Source: Alphaproteobacteria bacterium (GTDB lineage: Bacteria > Pseudomonadota > Alphaproteobacteria > Micropepsales > Micropepsaceae). From it: 64,000 nucleotides of DNA. A model generated the notes under the pieces. It saw only the letters and a list, made by a program, of their open reading frames with translations. It ran no database searches and was not told the origin of the DNA. A program made the position numbers and the translations under genes. Location: positions 32,515 to 96,514 of the forward strand of contig JAGWNK010000009.1 of the NCBI GenBank assembly GCA_028871345.1. The letters run 5' to 3'. This document shows, one piece after another, positions 23,697 through 32,368 of this stretch. Positions within the stretch are counted from its first letter, which is position 1. Each line of letters starts with the position of its first letter.

Positions 23697-24071
23697 CTAC
23701 GCCGCGAGGTCCGCGAAGGCGGGCTGCGCGAACACGGACTTGAGCGCCGCTCCGTCGAAGGGCACGAACAGGAAATCGTCGGCGCCGGCCTGCATGACGT
23801 CCGTGATGCGGGCCGTGTCGTTTTCGATGGTGCACAGGATGACATGCGTGCCGGCCCCGTTGGGCGCGGCGCGCAGCGAACGCACGACCGCCGCTTCGTC
23901 CATGTCGTTGATGTGCCCGAGCAGCAGGATGTCCGGCATCGCCCGCCGGCAGGCCAAAAGCGCCTGGGCGCCGTCTTCCGCATCCTCGACCGCGAACGAA
24001 AGCCGTTCGAGGATGCGATGGGCGACGAGCCGGATGACGCGGCTGTGGTGGACGACGAGCGCCGATTTCAT
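23697..24071 (-). CDS. Degenerate single-domain response-regulator receiver
   Basis: The 124-residue protein has the CheY-like alternation of strands and helices and closely resembles single-domain alphaproteobacterial receivers (ALVVHHSRVIR at the start, MPDILLL, then VILCTIENDTARI, AGADDFLF and PFDG). The chemistry is missing. The acidic pair is His8-His9, the phospho-acceptor Asp is Gly52 in LLLGHIND, and the conserved Lys before Pro-Phe is Val103. Thr81 is kept. It therefore cannot be phosphorylated in the usual way and may act as a pseudo-receiver that binds a partner constitutively. No kinase or output gene lies next to it. Confidence 0.8.
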   Translation of the reverse strand: MKSALVVHHSRVIRLVAHRILERLSFAVEDAEDGAQALLACRRAMPDILLLGHINDMDEAAVVRSLRAAPNGAGTHVILCTIENDTARITDVMQAGADDFLFVPFDGAALKSVFAQPAFADLAA

Positions 24072-24367
24072 GGCAATTCCCCCGGCATGCTGAAAGTGGA
24101 CAGGCGCAGCATAAGGCGGGATCGGTAAACCGCGCTTTACGCTGCGATTCGCCGGCCGGAACGGGTGCGATCGTGCTGCAGCTCATTCCTATTCTCACCG
24201 CTCGCCGCGAAAGGACCTGCGACTTTTTGTACGCATCTTCTTCAGGCGCATCAGTGGGTTGGCTCCGCGGCCCGCAGCGGACCGCCGGCGTCCTCACCCG
24301 TCGTCGCACAATCACACCTAGATTCCTGAGGTCCGTGCAACTGGAGGCATGAGAATGACCCATCGCG

Positions 24368-24694
24368 TTGAAACACCCCCCAAGCGTGGCGCTGCTGGAG
24401 GCCGAGCTCACCGAAACGCTCAAGGCCGTGGCCGATTGCTTCGCCCAGTCGCGCCTGTCGACGCCGGCCAACGACGAGCACGGTCATCGCCGCGGCCGCG
24501 AGATCGATGGCGCCGTCAGTCTCTTGAAGGTCAGCGCCGAGCTCGGCATCGCCATCGCCCGCATCAACGGCGAATACAATCAGAACATCAACGTCTTGCA
24601 CGGTGAAATCTGGCCGCCGCGGCGCGCTGCCAAGCCGGAGACGCTCTCCGAAGAGCGGCCGGCCCGCGGCGCCGTTCCAGGCGTGTCGGCCTAG
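24368..24694 (+). CDS. Small conserved-looking protein, possible frameshift at its start
   Basis: The long frame of 108 residues has to start at a TTG (24368) without a ribosome binding site. A GGAGG at 24343-24347 sits 7 bases before an ATG at 24355 in another frame. Removing one C from the six-C run at 24376-24381 would join that start (MTHRVETPP) to SVALLEAELTETLKAV. The body is a helical, soluble protein with AVSLLKVSAELGIAIARING and a Pro/Arg-rich tail. The function is not recognised. Either the start is truly TTG, or the poly-C tract carries a frameshift from mutation, slippage or sequencing error. Confidence 0.5.
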   Translation: MKHPPSVALLEAELTETLKAVADCFAQSRLSTPANDEHGHRRGREIDGAVSLLKVSAELGIAIARINGEYNQNINVLHGEIWPPRRAAKPETLSEERPARGAVPGVSA

Positions 24695-24723
24695 GGGAGG
24701 CCCCCCCAAATTCGGAGGTTCAA

Positions 24724-25188
24724 TTGGGCAAGCGAACCGGCAGGCCTCGGGGTGCTCCCTTCGGCAACCAAAACCGTCTGAAGCACGGGCTCTATTCCCG
24801 CGCCGCAGCGGCGCGCTGGCGCGCCGTGCGCCAACGCGTGGCCGCCGCCCGCTTCGCCATCGCCCAGGCCCTGGCCTGGACCAGATGCGAGCTTTCCGCG
24901 CTGCGCCAAGATGTTCCGGCGCCGCCTATGCGGGGCCGGCGAGCTTCGCCTTCTCTTCCGGCTGCGACAGCTCGACGGCTTCGATCTTGTCCGCCCGCGC
25001 GGCGATGCGCTTCATCGAGATCTCGATCTGGCCGATGTCCTTGTTCGTGGAGTCGAAATGCTTGCGCAGGTCGCCCACCCGTTCGCCCAGCCGGTTCACG
25101 TCCAGGAGAAGCTCGCCCACCTCCTTCTGGATCAGGCTCGCCTGCTCGCGCATCTTGGCGTCGCGCATCAGGGTGCGCATCGTGTTGA
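24724..25188 (+). CDS. Short gene with a GNQNRLKHGLYS motif, 3' part doubtful
   Basis: A TTG at 24724, preceded by GGAGG (24715-24719), starts GKRTGRPRGAPFGNQNRLKHGLYS. This motif begins many small mobile-element-associated or terminase-like proteins of alphaproteobacteria. About 60 residues look protein-like. The frame then runs 260 bases antisense into the rmuC gene, where the translation is only a shadow. It is probably a small or truncated gene that lost its stop. It follows the preceding frameshifted gene by 29 bases and may share its transcript. Confidence 0.35.
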   Translation: MGKRTGRPRGAPFGNQNRLKHGLYSRAAAARWRAVRQRVAAARFAIAQALAWTRCELSALRQDVPAPPMRGRRASPSLPAATARRLRSCPPARRCASSRSRSGRCPCSWSRNACAGRPPVRPAGSRPGEARPPPSGSGSPARASWRRASGCASC

Positions 25189-25999
25189 CGGCCAGCCACA
25201 GGATGTGCGGCGACACGATCACCACCTGGGCGCGGCGGGCCTTCTGGATCACGTCGGGGAAGGTGTCGTGCAGTTCGGCATAGATCGACTCCGACGGCAC
25301 GAACATCAGCGCCGGGGCCTGCACTTCGCCCGGGATCAGGTATTTGCGGGCGATGTCGGCGATGTGTTTCTGCACGTCGGCCTTGAGCTGCGCCGCGGCC
25401 AGCTTGCGTTGCCCGTCGTCGCCTGCCGCCTTGAGGAGTTCGAAGGCCTCCAGCGGGAACTTGGCATCGATCACGATCGCCGCCGCCATGCCGGGGATGC
25501 GGATGACGCAGTCCGGTGCGTTGTTGTTGGAGAGCCGGCACTGGAACTCGTACAGCTCCGGCGGCAACTGGTCGCGCACGATGTCTTCCATGCGGTCCTG
25601 GCCCCAGGCGCCGCGCGCCTGCTTGTCCGACAGGATGTCCTGCAGCGACACCATGCGGTCCGACAGCGCCGTGATGTTCTTCTGCGCCTGGTCGATGACG
25701 TTCAGCCGCTCGCCGATTGCCGTCAGCGTCGCCGTCGTCTTGGTGGCCGAATCCGCCAGGCTGTCGCCGAGCCGCTTGTTGAGCGCGTCCAGACGCTCCG
25801 ACAGCGCACGCTGCAATTCCGCCTGCGCCGCCACGGTCTGCTGGAATTGGCCGGCGATCTTGCCCTGTTCGGCGATCACCGAATCCAACCGCGGGTCGGG
25901 CGCCGCCTCGGGCACGTTGCTCCGGCCCATCAGGGCGAAAGCGATGATGGCGGCCGCCACAACCAGCGCCGCGGCCAGAATGATGAGGGGCAGGTCCAT
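24926..25999 (-). CDS. rmuC: DNA recombination protein RmuC
   Basis: RmuC (357 residues) limits sequence inversions and is thought to act at DNA ends. It has an N-terminal membrane helix (residues 4-24) and a coiled-coil region to about residue 125. The nuclease-like RmuC domain follows, with KQARGAWGQDRMEDIV, VIDAKFPLEAFELL, VPSESIYAELHDTFPD and SPHILWLAVNTMRTL. The DAKFP and ESI blocks are the conserved core of the PD-(D/E)XK-like fold. Full-length family members are 350-500 residues. It is divergent from def, with a 120-base promoter region between. Confidence 0.93.
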   Translation of the reverse strand: MDLPLIILAAALVVAAAIIAFALMGRSNVPEAAPDPRLDSVIAEQGKIAGQFQQTVAAQAELQRALSERLDALNKRLGDSLADSATKTTATLTAIGERLNVIDQAQKNITALSDRMVSLQDILSDKQARGAWGQDRMEDIVRDQLPPELYEFQCRLSNNNAPDCVIRIPGMAAAIVIDAKFPLEAFELLKAAGDDGQRKLAAAQLKADVQKHIADIARKYLIPGEVQAPALMFVPSESIYAELHDTFPDVIQKARRAQVVIVSPHILWLAVNTMRTLMRDAKMREQASLIQKEVGELLLDVNRLGERVGDLRKHFDSTNKDIGQIEISMKRIAARADKIEAVELSQPEEKAKLAGPA

Positions 26000-26119
26000 G
26001 GGCGATTCTCCAGGCGAACTCTACCGTATGCCCATTCTCTTGGGGCGCTGGAAACGGGGCGTAGCGTCCGGGATTTTCCCAAACTTGACCCACTTTCCGC
26101 GGGCGCTTATCTGACGGCC

Positions 26120-26638
26120 ATGGCCAAACGCCCCATTCTCGTCGCCCCCGACCCCCGCCTGAAGGCGGTGGCGCAGGACGTCGCCAAGGTCGATGGAGAG
26201 ATCCGCCGGCTGGTCGACGACATGCTGGAAACCATGTACGCCGCCGACGGCATCGGGCTGGCCGCCGTCCAGATCGGCGTGGCGCAGCGCGTCGTCGTCA
26301 TGGACATTGACCAGAAGGACGGCAAGCGCAATCCGCGCGTCTTCATCAACCCCGCCATCCTGTGGGCATCCGACGAGTTGGCCACCTTCGAGGAAGGCTG
26401 CCTGTCGGTGCCCGACATCTGGGAAGAGGTCGAACGCCCGGCCGCCATCCGCGCCGAATACCTGGATCGCGACGGCAGGAAGCAGACGGTGGAGGCCGAC
26501 GGGCTGTTGGCCGACTGTCTGCAGCACGAGATGGACCACCTGAACGGCGTGCTGTTCATCGACCATCTGTCGCGGCTGAAACGCTCCATCGCCCTGCGCA
26601 AGCTGGCCAAGGCGAAGAAGCAGAAGGAAACGGCGTGA
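26120..26638 (+). CDS. def: Peptide deformylase
   Basis: The 172-residue enzyme removes the formyl group from nascent N-terminal methionine. All three signature motifs are present: GIGLAAVQIG (motif 1), EGCLSVP with the metal-binding Cys (motif 2), and QHEMDHLNG, the HExxH site with two His ligands and the catalytic Glu (motif 3). It is cytosolic at the ribosome exit. The C-terminal basic helix (KRSIALRKLAKAKKQKE) fits ribosome binding. The start at 26120 matches the family. It precedes fmt, its functional partner. Confidence 0.95.
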   Translation: MAKRPILVAPDPRLKAVAQDVAKVDGEIRRLVDDMLETMYAADGIGLAAVQIGVAQRVVVMDIDQKDGKRNPRVFINPAILWASDELATFEEGCLSVPDIWEEVERPAAIRAEYLDRDGRKQTVEADGLLADCLQHEMDHLNGVLFIDHLSRLKRSIALRKLAKAKKQKETA

Positions 26639-26655
26639 AGACGCGTTCTTCTTTA

Positions 26656-26703
26656 CCTCCCCCTCGTGGGGAGGTCGAAGCGCGAAGCGCTTCGGGTGGG
26701 GGG
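26656..26703 (+). repeat. GC-rich hairpin repeat directly before fmt
   Basis: CCTCCCCCTCGTGGGGAGG and GAAGCGCGAAGCGCTTC form two adjoining hairpins, followed by GGGTGGGGGG. The element matches the one after dnaX (22004-22056) in its conserved parts. It ends two bases before the fmt ATG, so its G-rich tail is the only candidate ribosome binding site for fmt. Confidence 0.7.
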
Positions 26704-26705
26704 CC

Positions 26706-27635
26706 ATGACCCTCCGTCTCGCCTTCATGGGAACGCCGGATTTCGCGGTCCCTTTGTTGGCCGAGTTGATCGCCCAGGGTCACGACATCGCCGCCGTCTA
26801 TTCCCAGCCGCCGCGTCCCAAGGGGCGCGGCTACGGCGAAGAACCGTCGCCGGTCGCCAGGCTGGCGCTGGCCCACGGTCTGGACGTGCGTGCGCCGCTG
26901 TCGCTCAAGGCGCCGGAGGCGCAGGCCGCGTTTGCGGCGCTCAGTCTCGACGCCGCGGTGGTCGCCGCCTACGGCCTGATCCTGCCCAAGCCCATCCTGG
27001 AGGCGCCGAGGCTCGGCTGCTTCAACCTGCATGCCTCGCTCCTGCCGCGCTGGCGCGGTGCGGCGCCCATCCAGCGCGCCATCATGGCGGGCGATGCCGA
27101 GACCGGCGTCATGGTGATGCGCATGGCGGAAGGCCTCGACACCGGCCCCGTCTTGATGGCGGAACGCGTCACCATCGGCCGGCGCACCGCCGGCGAACTG
27201 ACCAATGAGCTGGCGCGTCGGGGCGCCTCGCTGATGGCCCGGGCGCTGGCGGCCATCGAACGCGGCAGCATCGCGGAGCACAAGCAGCCCGAGGAAGGCG
27301 CCACCTACGCCAAGAAGGTCCTCAAGGAAGAGGCGCGCATCGACTGGACCAAGAGCGCCGCCGAAGTCGATTGCCACATCCGCGGCCTGTCGCCGGTGCC
27401 CGGCGCCTGGACCGAGGCGGCCGGCGAGCGCCTCAAGATCCTCTATGGCGAGCCTCGCGGCGATCTCGCGCTGGCGGGCGCCGAGCCGGGACAGGTGCTC
27501 GACGACAATCTCGTGATTGCTTGCGGCCGGGGGGCCGTGCGCCTCGTGCGCCTGCAGCGCGCCGGCAAGTCTGCCATGTCGGCCGCCGAACTGGTGCGCG
27601 GCTTTGCGCTGCCGCGGGGCAGCAGGCTGGGCTAG
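26706..27635 (+). CDS. fmt: Methionyl-tRNA formyltransferase
   Basis: Fmt (309 residues) formylates initiator Met-tRNA using 10-formyltetrahydrofolate. The N-terminal Rossmann-type domain has FMGTPDFAVPLL, YSQPPRPKGRG and the catalytic block FNLHASLLPRWRGAAPIQRAI with the conserved Asn-x-His. A later Asp lies in AEGLDTGPVL. The C-terminal OB-like domain (after about residue 205) contains KILYGEP and ends near SRLG. Length is normal. It forms a short operon with def upstream and the small membrane protein and truA downstream. Confidence 0.95.
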   Translation: MTLRLAFMGTPDFAVPLLAELIAQGHDIAAVYSQPPRPKGRGYGEEPSPVARLALAHGLDVRAPLSLKAPEAQAAFAALSLDAAVVAAYGLILPKPILEAPRLGCFNLHASLLPRWRGAAPIQRAIMAGDAETGVMVMRMAEGLDTGPVLMAERVTIGRRTAGELTNELARRGASLMARALAAIERGSIAEHKQPEEGATYAKKVLKEEARIDWTKSAAEVDCHIRGLSPVPGAWTEAAGERLKILYGEPRGDLALAGAEPGQVLDDNLVIACGRGAVRLVRLQRAGKSAMSAAELVRGFALPRGSRLG

Positions 27636-27637
27636 TC

Positions 27638-28021
27638 ATGGGAGCGATCGCTTATCTCATCGTGATCGCCCTGCTCGTGCTCTCGGTCCGGCGGCTGTTC
27701 CGCTCCAGGACCAAGCCCATCGTGGTGGTGACAGGGTCCGAGGTGAGCGTCCGCGGCTGGCGCACCAGTTCGACGCTTTCGTGGTCCAGGATCTGCCGGA
27801 TCGACGTCGCGCGGGCACCCGAGATCGGCGTCGACGACTTCTGCGCCATCCTGTCGGCCGACGGCGGCGAGGCGCTGTCGGTCAGCGACACCTATGACGG
27901 TTTCAAGGCCTTCCAGGAGGCGATGTTCGCACGCTGGCCGCAGATCGAGGCGGAGTGGCGGAGAGTTCGGGCGCTTCCGGCCGACCTCAGCCAGCGCTCG
28001 ATCGCGTGGAGGCGCAACTGA
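27638..28021 (+). CDS. Small membrane protein between fmt and truA
   Basis: From the ATG at 27638, just 2 bases after the fmt stop, the product is 127 residues. Residues 1-18 form a hydrophobic helix ([15 protein letters not shown]). The rest is a soluble beta-rich domain with [20 protein letters not shown] and [19 protein letters not shown], and resembles small PH-like membrane-anchored proteins in pattern only. The family is not recognised. The stop overlaps the truA start (TGATG), so it is probably co-translated with truA. Confidence 0.7.
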   Translation: MGAIAYLIVIALLVLSVRRLFRSRTKPIVVVTGSEVSVRGWRTSSTLSWSRICRIDVARAPEIGVDDFCAILSADGGEALSVSDTYDGFKAFQEAMFARWPQIEAEWRRVRALPADLSQRSIAWRRN

Positions 28022-28764
28022 TGCCGCGCTACCGTCTCACCATTGAATACGATGGTGGCCCCTTCGTCGGCTGGCAGCGTCAGGACAACGGCCCCTCGGT
28101 GCAGGGGGCCATCGAAGAGGCGATCTTCAAGCTCTGCGCCGATTCCGTCACCGTCACCGGGGCCGGGCGCACCGACGCCGGCGTGCACGCCATGGGCCAG
28201 GTTGCCCATTTCGACCTCGGCAAGGAATTCGCGCCCGAGAAGATTCGCGATGCGCTCAACCATTTCCTGCGGCCGGCGCCGGTGGCGGTGCTGGAGGCCG
28301 CGATCGTCCCCGCTGAATTCCACGCGCGGTTCTCGGCCACCGCGCGCCATTATCTCTATCGCATCGTCTGCCGCCGGGCGCCCTTGGCGTTGGAGCGCGG
28401 CCGCGCCTGGCATGTGGTCCACGATCTCGATGCCGAAGCCATGCACGCCGCCGCCCAGGGTCTCGTCGGTCAGCATGATTTCACGACCTTCCGCGCTTCC
28501 GAATGCCAGGCCAAATCGCCGGTGAAGACGCTCGACCGCCTCACGGTGCGCCGGGCGCTGGACGAGATTGATGTGGAAGCCTCGGCGCGCTCCTTCCTGC
28601 ACCGTCAGGTGCGCTCGATGGTGGGCACCCTCAAGCTGGTCGGCGAAGGCAAGTGGCGGGTGCGCGAGGTGGTTGATGCGCTGGCGGCGCGCGACCGCGG
28701 CCGCTGCGGTCCGGTGGCGCCGCCGGACGGCCTGCACCTGGTGCGCGTGGATTATCCCCCCTGA
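28021..28764 (+). CDS. truA: tRNA pseudouridine(38-40) synthase TruA
   Basis: TruA (247 residues) converts uridines 38-40 of the tRNA anticodon stem-loop to pseudouridine. The N-terminus is [18 protein letters not shown], the catalytic Asp is in [14 protein letters not shown], and the conserved C-terminal [15 protein letters not shown] block follows. It is cytosolic, dimeric in the family and of normal length. The ATG at 28021 overlaps the stop of the upstream gene. Its 3' end overlaps the convergent murI gene by 13 bases. Confidence 0.95.
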   Translation: MPRYRLTIEYDGGPFVGWQRQDNGPSVQGAIEEAIFKLCADSVTVTGAGRTDAGVHAMGQVAHFDLGKEFAPEKIRDALNHFLRPAPVAVLEAAIVPAEFHARFSATARHYLYRIVCRRAPLALERGRAWHVVHDLDAEAMHAAAQGLVGQHDFTTFRASECQAKSPVKTLDRLTVRRALDEIDVEASARSFLHRQVRSMVGTLKLVGEGKWRVREVVDALAARDRGRCGPVAPPDGLHLVRVDYPP

Positions 28765-29597
28765 AGAACCCGCGCAGCGGGGGGCTCCAACGACTGCAGG
28801 TCGATCTGCTCGACGCTGCCGGGGTCGATCGTTTCGCCGAGGAAAATTTCGCCGACGCGGGCAAAGCGGTCTGGCGCGTCGGTGACGAGAAAGCGGTGCG
28901 GCTGCGCGCTGCCGGCGCTTTCCAGGTTTCGTTCCGCCAGCAGCCGCGCCACGGCTTCTGCGGTCGTCGCCGCGCTGTCGACCAGCGTCACGCCTTCGCC
29001 TGCCGCTTCGGCGATGACGCTCTGCAGCACGGGGAAATGCGTGCAGCCCAAGACCAGCGCGCGCGGTCGCGGCATGGTCGCCATCAGCGGATCGAGATAG
29101 CGGTGCGCCACCGCGCTGGCGATCGCTCCGTCGGTCAACCCTTCTTCCGCCATGGGCACGAACAGCGGACAAGCCTGCTGCACCACCGGCGCCGTGCTGA
29201 GGCCGTGGATGGCGCGCACATAGGCGCCGCCCTTGACCGTACCCTCGGTGGCGATGACGGCGATGGGCCCCTGCGGCGCCGCCTCGAGCGCCGCGCGCGC
29301 CCCCGGCTCGATCACCCCGATCACCGGCAACGGCGCCAGGGCCTGCTGCAGGGCGTCCAGCGATACCGATGCGGTGTTGCAGGCAATGACCAGCAGCTTG
29401 ACGCCGCGTGCGGTCAGCGCCTGCGAGGCCTGCAAGGCGTAGCGGCGCACGGTGTCGGCGCTCTTGGTGCCGTACGGCAGGCGCGCCATGTCGCCCAGGT
29501 AGAGGAAGCGCTCCCTGGGTAGCCGGTGCGTCAACGCCCGCATGACCGTCAGCCCGCCCATGCCGGAATCGAAGATGCCGATCGGCAGGCTGTTCAT
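28752..29597 (-). CDS. murI: Glutamate racemase
   Basis: MurI (281 residues) makes D-glutamate for peptidoglycan. The signature motifs are [21 protein letters not shown], the first catalytic Cys in VIACNTASV, and the second in [10 protein letters not shown]. The paired Cys act as acid and base without a cofactor. The ATG at 29597 overlaps the dapE stop (ATGA), so translation is probably coupled. The 45-residue upstream extension of the frame is a shadow of dapE. The order dapD-dapE-murI groups diaminopimelate and D-glutamate supply for the cell wall. Confidence 0.95.
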   Translation of the reverse strand: MNSLPIGIFDSGMGGLTVMRALTHRLPRERFLYLGDMARLPYGTKSADTVRRYALQASQALTARGVKLLVIACNTASVSLDALQQALAPLPVIGVIEPGARAALEAAPQGPIAVIATEGTVKGGAYVRAIHGLSTAPVVQQACPLFVPMAEEGLTDGAIASAVAHRYLDPLMATMPRPRALVLGCTHFPVLQSVIAEAAGEGVTLVDSAATTAEAVARLLAERNLESAGSAQPHRFLVTDAPDRFARVGEIFLGETIDPGSVEQIDLQSLEPPAARVLQGG

Positions 29598-30739
29598 CGT
29601 GGAGGGTTCGCGAAGTAGGTCTTGAGGATGGCTTCGTAGAGATCCACCAGGCGCAGGATGTCGGCGACCGGCGCGCATTCGTCCGCCTTGTGCATGGTGG
29701 CGTTGACGAGGCCCAGTTCGGCTACCGGGCACTGATCCTTGATGAAGCGGGCGTCGGATGTGCCGCCGCCGGTGGAGAGTTGCGGCAACTCGCCGGTGGC
29801 GCCGGCGACAACCTTCTGCAGGAGCTCCAGGAAGGGACCGGGCTGCGTGAGGAACGCCTCGCCGCTGACGCTCGGTTCAACCACGATGGTGCAGGCCGTC
29901 TCCCTGGCCACGGCGGCAGCCTCGCTCTCGATCCGCCGGACAAGCGAGGCTGACGTGTGCAGGTCGTTGAAGCGGATATTGAGGGCGGCTCGCGCCTCCG
30001 CCGGTATGACGTTGGCCGCGGGATTGCCCACGTCGACGCTGGTGAATGCCAGCGTCGAGGGATCGAAATAGGCGGTGCCGTCGTCCAGCGTCAGGTCGTT
30101 GAGACGCGTCACGAGGACGGCCAGCGCTGGGATCGGGTTAAGCGCCCGCGCGGGATACGCGACATGGCCTTGCGTGCCCTGCACCGTCACCCGGAAAGTC
30201 ACCGACCCACGCCGCCCCACCTTGATCGTGTCGCCGACGGCGGCGGCCGAACTGGGCTCGCCCACCACGCAATGGTCTATGCGTTCGCCATGTTCCTTCA
30301 TCCAGGCAAGCACCTTGGTGGTGCCGTTGATCGCCTCACCCTCTTCATCCCCGGTGATGAGCAAGGCGATGGAACCTTCGATCGGTGCTTTGCGCAGGAT
30401 GCGCTCTACCGCAGCGGTGAAAGCCGCTACTGCGCCCTTCATGTCGGCTGCGCCTCTGCCATAGAGCACGCCGTCGCGGATTTCCGCTTCGAACGGATCG
30501 CTGTGCCACAGATTTCTGTGCCCGGGCGGTACGACGTCCGCGTGCCCCGCGAAGCAAAACACCGGTGAACTCGTACCCAGTCGGGCATACAGATTCTCGA
30601 CGCCGCCGTAGGTCAGGCGATGGAGGCGAAAGCCGAGCGGCTTCAGGGCTGTCTCGATGACGCTCAGCGCCCCTTCGTCGTTTGGCGTAACCGAAGGGCA
30701 GCGAATCAGTGCCTGCGCGAGGGCGATGGGATCGACCAT
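29594..30739 (-). CDS. dapE: Succinyl-diaminopimelate desuccinylase
   Basis: DapE (381 residues) is an M20-type di-zinc amidase that releases LL-diaminopimelate from its N-succinyl form. Metal ligands and the catalytic Glu are visible: FAGHADVVPPG (His, Asp), LYGRGAADMKGA (bridging Asp), GDEEGEAING (catalytic and metal-binding Glu), GEPSSA, and the C-terminal NATMHKADE His. The dimerisation domain sits between about residues 180 and 290. It is cytosolic and acts in lysine and peptidoglycan precursor synthesis. It is preceded by dapD and overlaps murI. Confidence 0.95.
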   Translation of the reverse strand: MVDPIALAQALIRCPSVTPNDEGALSVIETALKPLGFRLHRLTYGGVENLYARLGTSSPVFCFAGHADVVPPGHRNLWHSDPFEAEIRDGVLYGRGAADMKGAVAAFTAAVERILRKAPIEGSIALLITGDEEGEAINGTTKVLAWMKEHGERIDHCVVGEPSSAAAVGDTIKVGRRGSVTFRVTVQGTQGHVAYPARALNPIPALAVLVTRLNDLTLDDGTAYFDPSTLAFTSVDVGNPAANVIPAEARAALNIRFNDLHTSASLVRRIESEAAAVARETACTIVVEPSVSGEAFLTQPGPFLELLQKVVAGATGELPQLSTGGGTSDARFIKDQCPVAELGLVNATMHKADECAPVADILRLVDLYEAILKTYFANPPR

Positions 30740-30795
30740 GGCGAGGGTTTAGGCTCGCCCCGTTTTCCGGTCAATCTGCGGCACCGGAAAGGACC

Positions 30796-31614
30796 TTAAT
30801 CCCGCAAGAGTTCGTTGATCGACGTCTTGGCCCGAGTGCGTTCGTCGACCCGCTTGACGATCACCGCGCAGTAGAGCGCCGGCTTGCCATCACCGCCACC
30901 CACCGTCCCGGGGACCACAACCGAGTAGGGCGGGACGCGTCCATACAACACCTCGCCCGTCGTCCGGTCGACGATCTTGGTAGACTGCCCAAGATAGACG
31001 CCCATCGACAGCACCGAGCCTTTGCCGACAATGACGCCTTCGGCAACTTCCGATCGCGCCCCGATGAAGCAGTTGTCCTCGACGATGGTGGGGCTTGCCT
31101 GCATGGGCTCAAGCACACCTCCGATTCCAGCTCCACCGGAGATGTGGCAATGCTTGCCGATCTGGGAGCATGAGCCGATGGTCGCCCAAGTGTCCACCAT
31201 GGTGCCTTCGTCGACATAGGCGCCTAGGTTGACGAAACTCGGCATCAGCACGACGCCTTTGGCGACAAAGGCGGTGCGGCGCACGACGCAGCCTGGTACG
31301 GCACGAAAGCCCGCAGCGCGAAACCTGGCGTCGTCCCAACCCGCAAATTTGGAATCGATCTTGTCCCACCACACGGCACTGGCGGGACCTCCTTCGATGC
31401 GCCTCATGTCGTTGAGGCGGAATGAAAGAAGTACGGCCTTCTTCAGCCACTGGTTCACCTGCCAAGTGTCGCCGCGCTTCTCCGCGACGCGCCAACGCCC
31501 AGCGTCGAGCCCGTCGAGGGCGTCATTCACGGCGTCACGAACGGTTCCTTTGGTGTCCGGACCAAGTGCATCGCGGCCTTCCCAGGCCTCGTCGATCACG
31601 GCAGATAGTGTCAT
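30796..31614 (-). CDS. dapD: Tetrahydrodipicolinate N-succinyltransferase
   Basis: DapD (272 residues) succinylates tetrahydrodipicolinate using succinyl-CoA. The N-terminal helical part ends in [16 protein letters not shown]. The rest is a left-handed parallel beta helix of hexapeptide repeats, with [34 protein letters not shown] and [17 protein letters not shown]. The conserved Asp and Glu of the active site lie in this part. It is a cytosolic homotrimer in the family. It stands upstream of dapE by 56 bases and downstream of a HAD phosphatase by 14 bases. Confidence 0.95.
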   Translation of the reverse strand: MTLSAVIDEAWEGRDALGPDTKGTVRDAVNDALDGLDAGRWRVAEKRGDTWQVNQWLKKAVLLSFRLNDMRRIEGGPASAVWWDKIDSKFAGWDDARFRAAGFRAVPGCVVRRTAFVAKGVVLMPSFVNLGAYVDEGTMVDTWATIGSCSQIGKHCHISGGAGIGGVLEPMQASPTIVEDNCFIGARSEVAEGVIVGKGSVLSMGVYLGQSTKIVDRTTGEVLYGRVPPYSVVVPGTVGGGDGKPALYCAVIVKRVDERTRAKTSINELLRD

Positions 31615-31628
31615 GGCGGGCTCTGCTG

Positions 31629-32312
31629 TTAGAGCCGGATGGCATGCAGGAATTCCGCGAGATCGTCAATCTCATGGTTGATGTGATGACGGGTGATGGC
31701 GTTCGGTTGCAGGTCCGTATCAGAGGTTGGCACGCCATTCCTGATCCACACCGTCGTCATGCCCAGTGCATGAGCGGGCAACAGGTTGCAGGCGATATCT
31801 TCGAACATTGCCGCACCCTTGGGCGCTATGGCAGCCGCCGCCACGACCTGCTCATAAGCGCGAACCTGTGGCTTGGGCACGAAGTTGACGGTCCGGATAT
31901 CCCAGATGTCGTCAAACGACCTCTCAAGGCCGAGCCGGTTCAAAACCCGCCAAGCATGATGGCGGCAGCCATTGGTGAACACGAAACGACGGCCCCTGAG
32001 GCGGCCTACGGCATGATTCAGTGCGTCATTTGGTCGGAGAATGGACAGGTCGACATCGTGCACGTGAGCGAGGAAGGGTTCGGGATCGACGCCATGAATC
32101 GCAATCAGGCCGCACAAGGTCGAGCCGTAGGTACGGTAGTAGGTGTGGCGAAGTCTTGTCGCTTCCGCAGTCGACAAATGCAGTCGGTCGGCGATGTAAC
32201 GGGTCATCCGTTCTTCGATCTGCGCGAATAGTTCGCAGTCGGCCGGGTACAACGTATTGTCCAGATCGAAGATCCAGGTATCGATGTGGCGGAAATCGGG
32301 GGCTTCCTGCAT
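31629..32312 (-). CDS. HAD-superfamily pyrimidine 5'-nucleotidase-like phosphatase
   Basis: With the start at 32312 the protein is 227 residues and begins close to the HAD nucleophile motif [10 protein letters not shown] (first Asp is the nucleophile). Motif II is FVFTNGC, the Lys is in FVPKPQ and the C-terminal acid in MFEDIACNL. The helical cap between motifs I and II matches the pyrimidine 5'-nucleotidase group (Sdt1/YjjG-like). Other in-frame starts at 32339 and 32360 are possible, since none has a clear ribosome binding site. It is probably co-transcribed with dapD, dapE and murI. The substrate is not settled by sequence. Confidence 0.85.
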   Translation of the reverse strand: MQEAPDFRHIDTWIFDLDNTLYPADCELFAQIEERMTRYIADRLHLSTAEATRLRHTYYRTYGSTLCGLIAIHGVDPEPFLAHVHDVDLSILRPNDALNHAVGRLRGRRFVFTNGCRHHAWRVLNRLGLERSFDDIWDIRTVNFVPKPQVRAYEQVVAAAAIAPKGAAMFEDIACNLLPAHALGMTTVWIRNGVPTSDTDLQPNAITRHHINHEIDDLAEFLHAIRL

Positions 32313-32368
32313 CAGAATCCGGTCGCTGGGTAAAGACATCTGGGCCGACAAATTTGGCATTTTTAGTG

